In this document: positions 56,989 to 64,000 of the stretch, one piece after another | Layout of the letters: every line of letters starts with the position of its first letter | Numbering within the stretch: the stretch's first letter is position 1 | The notes under the pieces: model-generated | The model's input: the letters and a program-made list of their open reading frames with translations, nothing else | Database searches by the model: none | Told to the model about the DNA's origin: nothing | Translations under genes and position numbers: made by a program | Assembly: GCA_022385755.1 (NCBI GenBank) | Contig: MU278376.1 | Coordinates: 118,329-182,328 of the forward strand | DNA length: 64,000 nt | Source of the DNA: Trametopsis cervina | Taxonomy: Eukaryota > Basidiomycota > Agaricomycetes > Polyporales > Irpicaceae | Reading direction: 5' to 3'

Positions 56989-59900
56989 TCACAGCTTCAT
57001 CAACCCCTTCATCGCGTTCGCGATTGCAAAGCTCGACTTGGCCATGATCTGCCGCGACTCCCTGGTCACCTCAGAAAGCGCCTGCACTTCGCTGAGCTTG
57101 TTCGCGTGTTCGCTAAGTTCCATGAGGACGTCTTCGCCCTGCGTCGCCGATGCCGGCGGCAGGTTGTCCTTGCAGACGGCGACGATGCTCGACACGATCG
57201 TGATTATCTGCGTCAGGTTCTCGTTCAGAGTCGGCGACGGCGTCGGGCTTCGCACGGCTGACAGCACGGTCTGGATGGCATACACGATAGCATCCGTCTG
57301 TGCCTCGAGATACGGCTGTGGACCACAGTCAACCGACATCGTATTGTATCTATGTATTATGAATATACCTTGAGCTCTGACCAAGCGTCCTCGGGACCCT
57401 CCGCAGGTGCTGACTCGTCGCTAGTAGCGTTAGCGCTATGGAGCGACCGGTCGAACACTGCACCAGGAGAGTTGGTTCCCGAGCTGGATGACACGGAGGG
57501 CGCTCTATAACGCTCCTCCTCCAAAGACGATCTCCCCATGGATGGCCTACCAGACGGCGGAGGCGATGCGTAATTAACCATACGATCCTGCCCAAGTCTG
57601 GTGCTCGAGCTACTCGAGGTTCGAGGGTGATTGCTAGAGCTCTTCATTTCGTCTACCGAACGCAAACTTGGCGCGAACGTAGATGTGTACGAGTTGGACG
57701 TCGGGGGCGGGGACGTCGGCGTAAACTGGTCTTGCTCAGCTCTCGTCGCCTTGCGAACGAGTACCGTCTTCGCGATCTCAGTCACAGTCGCAGAGACATG
57801 GCTGGCGGCAGCATCCAACAAGCTGACGGGCGACATGCCAGAACTGGTGGCATGCGTCTTAGCAGCGGTAACGAGGTTGCTGAGCGTCGCCTCTGCTCTC
57901 TCCCGCAGGGAGTGAAGCGCGTCGAGATCGGTCTCTCCGCGGTCTCTACGAGGTCGGCGTTCGAAAGTGCGCACATCCTCGACAATGGCGGTGACGGCAT
58001 TCACGACGCTCTTCATAGGCGTGAGCACCCGAGTAGGTGCGTTCGACCGACCCGCTGAGAGCAGACTGTCGATGGCAGACACAAACGCTGTGACATGGAT
58101 GTCCAGCAGACCACCGTCTGATGAAACAGGAAGCTGGTCGTCCACCTTCGGAGGCTGCAAAAACAGCTGTGAAGTAGCTATTCACAACAATTATTTGCAT
58201 CGCTGATATAATGATCGATGAGAGACCCATACCTTTGACGCTCCTGAGTTCTGTCTTTGCTTGCTCGTACTTCCGCTTGTACTCCTTCAGCTGTGTGTCC
58301 AGGTCACGTATAACAGAAATATCGGCGTCCTTCGCAGTCATTAGCTCGTCATTTCGGCGGGACAGATCCGTTAGCTCCGTCATTAAGCCCTCCATATCCG
58401 AGCGCAGTTGATCCAGAATTTCTGAGTCGCCCTGCGCATAGCCAATAGTCAGCATGTTATGATGTGCAGATTGCTGAGAGTGGCGTACTCCTCCTCCTTC
58501 AGCTTCGAGCCTCTCACAGCGCTCGCGTAAGATCTGCAGCTCCTCTTCGTCTTCTCGAGCTCGCCTGGATGCGAGCTCCTGTTCTCGTTCACGGTCCTCA
58601 CGAACCTCGTCGAGTTCCTGCTGCAGCTGTAGTATAGTTGACGTCTTCTCCTCGGCCAGCTATTGAGATGCGTCAGACCATGCCAATTAGTTAACCGACA
58701 TAAAAGGACTGACCCGCCGGAGATCCTCCAGTTCGCCCTCCATGCTCCGCACCCTCTCCTCACTCTCCGCCCACTTCTGCTCACGCAACTGCGCCTCTTC
58801 AAGATCCCGCTCAAGAGCACCTATGCGTGTCTGCATAGTCGCCACCTTGAACTCATACTCCCGCCGAATCCGCTCTCCCTCATCACCACCCACGCTGGAT
58901 CTCCCGCCCAACCTCGACCCGCCCGCTACACCCGCCAATACGCCTGCCAACATTCCACCCCCACCCGATCGATCTGACGCAACCGACGCACGGCCGAAGG
59001 ACATCTTGTCAAAGTAATCTTCGCTCTTGTTCCCTGTACCCTCGTCGTCGTCGTTGTTTCCGACTGACTGCAAACGCGCGGTCAACGCGCTAAATCCACC
59101 CATACCTCCAGGGGGACTGTTCAGGTCGTCATCCGCCTCAACGTCTGTGTTAGCCCTACTCTGCTCCCGGCTCCGCTCACGCTCGTCCATCGCCGTGCTC
59201 GTGCTGTCCCGCATTTCTCGCCCGTAGGGCACCTCGATTTCTTCTTCGGCGATTGTGCTCTTATTCGGGATGATCATCCCCATACCTGCCGTCGCGCTCT
59301 GCGCGTTGGTCGTGGACGTTGAGTCGCTATGCACACTGGCGGTCTGGCTCTGCCTCCGCCCCAGACTACCAAAGTCCCGTTCCCGGTCCTCGGACCGACG
59401 GCTGGTCGTATCCTGGGAAGGACGCCGTCGTGAGGATCCGTCGTCATAGCCCTCTACGCTCCGACGAGTGGGATATTCCTCGGTGGACTTCCGTATGGGT
59501 ACAGGGGAGCCGGCAGCATAGCCACTATCAATCGCACGATCCTCAGAGGACCGACGGGGAGCAGCGGAGCTCGGCGCCGCTTGCGGATAGGAAGTGTTAA
59601 AGTCCGGAGACGGGTAGTCGTCGTATGCAGAGCCAGGCGAGGTCAACGCCGCAGAGTCAGGTAGCTGTAGTTTCTCAGACAGTGGTTGAATGACAAGGAA
59701 AGACTGATGCACACCTCCTCTTTGAAGTCCGGGTATCTCCGTCCAAGTTCGAAGTACACATCACTGGAGAGATCCTTGAATCGTCCGGTTGGTAGCGTTG
59801 CGAGCTTCTGGCGGGCTTGGTTACGCTTTGGATGGAAGTCGTCCCGCACGGGCAGGAAAGGGACTGGGAAATGTCGGCGTTGGTGATGACACGAGGTGAC

Positions 59901-60314
59901 TTCCGCAGCGGATCGGACTCACTCTCGTTATCCAAAGTATTCGTCTTCCTTCTCACAAGTTCATCATAAACGTCCGTGGACAGTTCTTGGAATTGCTGTC
60001 GTGTAAGCCGGGTCAGTTTCTGTCGTGCAGTCGAGCGAGAATTGGCAGGCTCTATATGGGGATGAATCCGAAGAAGTTAATTCTACATGTGAATGAACCG
60101 GAAGGGGAAGAGACACACCCTTTGCCAGATATGAAGCGAGGTACCTATGCAGCTCATCGAAGTGCGTCCGCGCAATACTGCGCGAATCCGACCCCATGGA
60201 GGGCATAGGAGAGTGGCCGAGTGGACGATAGGCGTCGCTCTTGTAGTTTGAGATGCCGGAATAGGTTGTTCCCGTAGGCGACGGAGCGCGTACGCTGGGA
60301 ACCTTTCGCCTCAT
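56989..60314 (-). CDS. SPA2: Polarisome scaffold Spa2 (SHD/GIT-type)
   Basis: Eight exons on the minus strand: 60119-60314, 59923-60051, 59715-59863, 58714-59664, 58489-58659, 58233-58431, 57369-58177, 56989-57315; 976 aa, phases closed. ATG 60314 begins MRRKVPSVRAPSPTGTTYSG. Two tandem Spa2-homology repeats follow: ARQKLTRLTRQQFQELSTDV with YDELVRR, and FHPKRNQARQKLATLPTGRF with KDLSSDVYFELGRRYPDF. The middle is Ser/Arg-rich and disordered, then a long coiled coil (ILQLQQELDEVREDREREQE, DTQLKEYKRKYEQAKTELRS). KATSQLFLQPPK opens the C-terminal helical domain, which ends VTRESRQIMAKSSFAIANAM. Spa2 sits at hyphal tips and septa, where it links MAP kinase modules, Bud6 and formins. I chose acceptor 58177 because it alone restores both frame and the KATSQLF motif. 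Confidence 0.92.
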
Positions 60315-61426
60315 CGCAGTGTGACGTCCTACGCGAGATCAGAGGCTACGGCTTGGGTCGGCGGGGGACTGGTGGTGGTGGGAGCAAGAGAAACGGTAGA
60401 CGGTTATCTGTGCGGTACAGGGCACTTTGGCGTCCTCAGGCTGCTTGCTTCCACAGATGGTGGTCGTCCGATTGGATCATAGATCAACGCGTTTTCCGCG
60501 TTGCACTGGCGCGTTTTGTAAGCATGCGTGGAGGACGAATACTCGGATATTGTACGTACAAGAAGGTGAGTTAGTCGCCAGTCGCGGTGCTGGCCGTTGC
60601 GCAAGAGGTACTGTACAGGTCGTTGCCGCTGTTCAGTAGACAGTTGCAGACAGGGGCACGTGGCCCAGATCTTTCGTGTTCAAGCAACAGATCAGACGAG
60701 CGCTTGTGTGTGATCAGTAAAAGACCCCGCGAGCAAGCACACAAAGTAAGTGCTGTGACATTACGCGTTTACAACGGCGTTGTAGACTTTCAATTCCAAA
60801 CTCATGACGTTTGTATCGTCGGGAGAAGGTGTGTCAATTATGCAGCATGCACATTTCTCATGGTGAAGCCCGCAGTGCGGATATCGGATAAGAAAGCAAC
60901 GTGTAAATACATAAAATTGTAATTCGAAGGTAAAGGTTTGTATGCGTTATGGTTTCACCAAACCGTCATGGCCACATAGTAGCGATGTACAGCAAGTACA
61001 GGAATATAACGCCGTGCAGCACATTCTCACTCAACCTCTCCAGCGAGTCAACGCCCCGAGAGACGGACTCAGCCTTAAGATGAAAGGGAGCAAGAACAGC
61101 CGCACTCACTCTTGTGAGCACCCCGAAGGACGCCTCGCTCCGACGACCAGAAATATCAACGCCACTCAGAAGATGAATCCTCTGTGCCCGGAGGCTAACG
61201 CTTCGTGGGTCGTTGCGGACACTGAGGAAACACCGAACACAAGAAGAGAAGTTTTATAGCTATTTTCTAGCGGAGTTCGGTCGGAGCTACGCTGTTCGCC
61301 ATCACGGAGGCGGGCAGAATCCCATTAGGTAATACATATTATCATACATGAAATCCATGAACACCATGGGAAGGATCAGTTCGCAGTTGTGGTTATAAGG
61401 CGGATAGAGACAGACTTAGGTTACGC
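60315..61426. other. Intergenic, 1.1 kb
   Basis: SPA2 upstream region and 3' flank of the MAG lipase gene, both minus strand. Only short frames without domains; no repeat was seen. Confidence 0.45.
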
Positions 61427-62721
61427 TTACAGCTTTGCCCCCACAGCTGCTTGTGGTTCAGCTGAAGTCGGCTTCTCCGCGGCATCATCCCCTTCCTCCA
61501 ACTCCTGCGGAACGTGTTGCAAAATCCACGAAGCGCATTCTTCCACGAGTCGTTCCGGTATACCGTCAATCTCGTTCACTAGTTCGTGGTATGCCCCCTT
61601 TGATCATGAACGCCCGTCAGATTGCGATGATATATATAGGCGGCAGAGGTTCGAACATACCTCGTACAACGATATCTTCTTGTCTACACAATCCAACTTC
61701 TTGTAAAATTCCTCACTAGCCTTATAGCTTGTGACCTATGCGAAGGCAGACAACGTCAATGACTGTAGAAGCAGCCGTGAGCCATGTTCGCTGTACCTTA
61801 TCCTCTGTCCCGTGAACAAAGAAGATAGGCAAATCCTTGGGCCATCTCTTATAATCCTCCGCTATCAGTCCCTCGCCCTGCGTGGAATATTAAGCTGTGC
61901 TGTAGAAAGCCAACTGATACTAGAAGCTCACTCCAGTCAACATATCATCCAGGCCGCGAAGAGAACCCTGAGGCTTAATCAACGGATCATTGGCCGCTGC
62001 GTCTTGAACAGCTTTGCTTCGTGAAAGGTTCTGCAACATATAGTTTACTACCAACTATATTTGTGGCTGAAGATAGCATACCTCAAAACCGACGTCCGCA
62101 GGAATGAGAAGGTGCGGAAGCAATTGCGCTACCTTCCCGCCAATCCATCTGATGATCCTAGGTTTCGGGTGCGTGAGAAGGATGAGCGGGCTCGTGGCTA
62201 TCACGCCGCTGAACAGCTTGGTAGCTTCTACAGACGGCGGTGCACCATTTCTCGTGAAGAACGCAAGGACCTGGCCCCCTCCCTAGTATGCCGCCACAAC
62301 CGCGACTTCAGTACACGCTCATGCGCAGATAGCAACGATGCATGCATACCGCAGATTGTCCCATTAAGAATATAGGAAGCCCAGGATACTCCTTCGCAAT
62401 GTATCTCCCAAAAAACTCGATATCGCGCATCTGCGCCTTCCAGTTCGTCTTCCCGTACGCGCTGTCCTTGCTCTTGTGCTCCGTGTCCAGCGCCGTCCGG
62501 CCGTACCCCCGGAGGTCAAACGCGACGACGGTGATACCGCGCTGGACAAACTGGGGGTGGACGTGCGCATATCGACCTACGTGCTCTGCAAAACCGTGCA
62601 CGAAGAGCAGGACGGCCTTGGCAGAGGCTGCGGGCGCCGCGTACACTCGCACCGCGAAGTTGTGTCCATCGTCGTCCGCTAACCATTTCTCCTCAAAGGC
62701 TGCTTTGGAATCTGATGCCAT
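61427..62721 (-). CDS. Monoacylglycerol lipase (serine hydrolase)
   Basis: Six exons on the minus strand: 62350-62721, 62082-62282, 61932-62030, 61797-61877, 61661-61735, 61427-61597; 332 aa, phases closed. ATG 62721 (MASDSKAAFEEKWLADDDGH) is chosen over the in-frame upstream extension, which reads as leader. The fold is a compact alpha/beta hydrolase: VLLFVHGFAEHVGRYAHVHP (oxyanion HG), GITVVAFDLRGYGRTAL, PIFLMGQSAGGGQVLAFFTR (nucleophile in GQSAG, split by an intron), ATSPLILLTHPKPRIIRW, FFVHGTEDKVTSYKASEEF (acid) and EGAYHELVNE (His). This is the yeast Yju3/animal MGLL pattern, with lid helices between. It should hydrolyse monoacylglycerols on lipid droplets. The acidic C-terminal extension is not part of the fold. 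Confidence 0.92.
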
Positions 62722-63278
62722 GGTGTAGGATGGGGGAGGTGTCCTGGGGAGAGCGTTGCTTCGCAGCAAATTAGCGTCACCACTAGGCGAGCTTAGGTAG
62801 TGGGCGCGGTTCCATGTGAAAGACCGCCAGCGGTAGCGGGGATGTGACGTCGGCCTGAGCCGGCTAATGGCCACAGCTGATAGTGATAATGTTGTAACTT
62901 CATGCCGCATGACTGCAGTGATATAGCTCAACATAACGCTAATGGGTCATGAGAAGTGTCACCCGCACACACATGCATTTGGCTATCCATGCTCGCAAGT
63001 GGCTACTGATGATTAGGCGCAGGATCTCAGTGAAATATACACGACTTTTGATGCTACCAGCTGAAAGTGAAAGCACTTCGCGCAGACTGTGTTCGCCAGT
63101 TTTTCGAGGTGTTAGGATGTAAGATGATGTATCAATCGACGCATGAGTTGCAAAGCTGCAAACAGTCGACTTCGTAGTACAGCACAACTCCAGTTCGTGC
63201 AAAGGGCCAAAGACAGCAGAAGATGATAAGACAGATTCAACCCGCAATAAGTAGATACAGTCAGCAACGCAAAAAACC
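62722..63278. other. Intergenic, 557 bp
   Basis: Upstream of the MAG lipase and 3' flank of the cargo lectin, both minus strand. Short frames only. Confidence 0.45.
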
Positions 63279-64000
63279 TCAGAAACGTTTCGAGTCGGTG
63301 TACAAGGCCCCGCCAAACGCCGACGCCTTCTGCCCAAATGCTCCCAAGGAAGGTGCTCCACGGCGCAGCGCGTACGTCTTGTACGCATACAATAGAGCAG
63401 CGCACAATCCGAAGAAGCCAAGGGTTTTGAAGATAGTCCAGAGCCACGAACCGCCTACGTCCATCGATCGGCTGGTCCTTAATTGATCTCTGGGAGCGTC
63501 GGGGCTCGATAGGAGGGCAGAGTATGTCGTGACGGCGATGACACTTGCATGCTGTCTCAGTGGCTGATGCTAACGAAACAGAAGAAACGTGAACTCACTC
63601 GTGGTTATCGGACACGTCGCCAGTCAGCGCGGACATGCCCAAGAACGGAGCGATTGGGAGCGAAACTCCGTGCACTGTAAAGCACTCTGTCCAGTCATCC
63701 CCTGAAAAGAGACACTTGACGTTAGCAAGGGCGTAAAAGGTCCTGGAAGCGTATCACTAACAAGCTTTGTACTGCAGCTGGACCTGTAACAGATGTCAGC
63801 TATGTTCATCTGTCCAACAGAGAACCCTTACATTCAACATTGTATCCTTAATGTATGTTATTTTCACCTTGGTAGCAACATTTGTACGGCGGTAGTTGGC
63901 GGAGCAGCCACCGATTGTTGTGGTATCACCGTCACTATCATGGTCGTACGACGTTTTGCCGTCACCGAGCATTCCGACTAGCCGAGGGAATGAGTAGGAG
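63279..64000 (-). CDS. L-type (legume-like) cargo lectin, VIP36/Emp47-type, C-terminal part
   Basis: The 5' part lies beyond the window's right edge; the visible part has four minus-strand exons ending at the stop 63279-63281. The luminal lectin domain is clear: SYSFPRLVGMLGDGKTSYDH, GGCSANYRRTNVATKVKITY, then YIKDTMLN, VQLQYKAWDDWTECFTVHGV, SLPIAPFLGMSALTGDVSDN and HDVIAVTTYSALLSSP, all hallmarks of VIP36/ERGIC-53/Emp46-47. DVSDNHD is the conserved calcium/sugar-binding end of the domain. A short linker leads to one membrane segment (WLWTIFKTLGFFGLCAALLY) and a ~30-residue cytosolic tail ending KRF, with no classical KKXX retrieval motif. Such lectins carry glycoproteins between ER and Golgi. 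The short stalk fits VIP36 better than ERGIC-53, which has a long coiled coil. Confidence 0.9.

Noticed and set aside
1..64000. tRNA, rRNA and CRISPR features
   Set aside because: No cloverleaf-like A/B boxes, rRNA segments or regularly spaced direct repeats were found by eye; tRNAscan would be needed to be certain about tRNAs.

Overview
The window is nuclear DNA from a filamentous basidiomycete, most likely an Agaricomycete. Almost every gene is split by short (about 50-65 nt) GT-AG introns, and genes lie densely on both strands. The content fits: polarisome Spa2, a PalB/Rim13 calpain with an MIT domain, a large OPT transporter with a cytosolic extension, GH29 fucosidase, phenol-hydroxylase-type flavoprotein, and small secreted hydrophobic proteins. 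I saw no bacterial operons, CRISPR arrays, rRNA or recognisable tRNA. Exon joins were made by hand; for most multi-exon genes I checked that the phases close to a whole number of codons.

Layout. 0-7.4 kb: the 3' part of a multi-TM protein (+), a BTB/POZ protein (+), an intronless unknown (-) and a multi-TM YrhK-like protein (+). 7.4-10.4 kb is a gene-poor gap. 10.4-12.1 kb: a small secreted hydrophobic protein (+) with a clear TATA box, and a conserved unknown (-). 12.6-17.6 kb: two ER-associated-degradation type genes diverge from each other, a UBA-UAS-UBX protein (-) and a membrane-anchored CUE protein (+). Between them lies a 252-bp mariner-type MITE with TA target duplication. 18.1-21.2 kb: a divergent pair, prenylcysteine oxidase (-) and a serine palmitoyltransferase small-subunit-like protein (+). 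22.5-25.8 kb: an 18-exon GH29 alpha-L-fucosidase (+). 26-31 kb: a beta-trefoil protein (-), a type II membrane LRR protein (-) and clathrin light chain (+). 31.4-33.6 kb: an FAD monooxygenase (-). 33.6-36.4 kb: a low-complexity, repeat-rich gap. 36.4-44.5 kb: Rim13/PalB calpain (+), two-BIR Bir1 (+) and a helical unknown (+) followed by a (CT)27 microsatellite. 45.4-49 kb: OPT transporter (-). 49-51.5 kb: gap. 51.5-56.7 kb: a divergent pair, transportin/Kap104 (-) and a steryl-ester-hydrolase-like lipase (+). 57-64 kb, all (-): Spa2, monoacylglycerol lipase and a truncated L-type cargo lectin.

These are mainly housekeeping genes: ER quality control (UBX, CUE), ER-Golgi cargo (L-type lectin), endocytosis (clathrin light chain), nuclear import, polarity, mitosis, ambient-pH signalling and lipid metabolism (SPT subunit, sterol-ester lipase, MAG lipase, prenylcysteine oxidase). 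I see no coherent metabolic cluster. The most distinctive signals are structural: the TA-flanked MITE, a 9-nt microexon in the fucosidase, a probable 4-nt microexon in the calpain, and four GC-AG introns.
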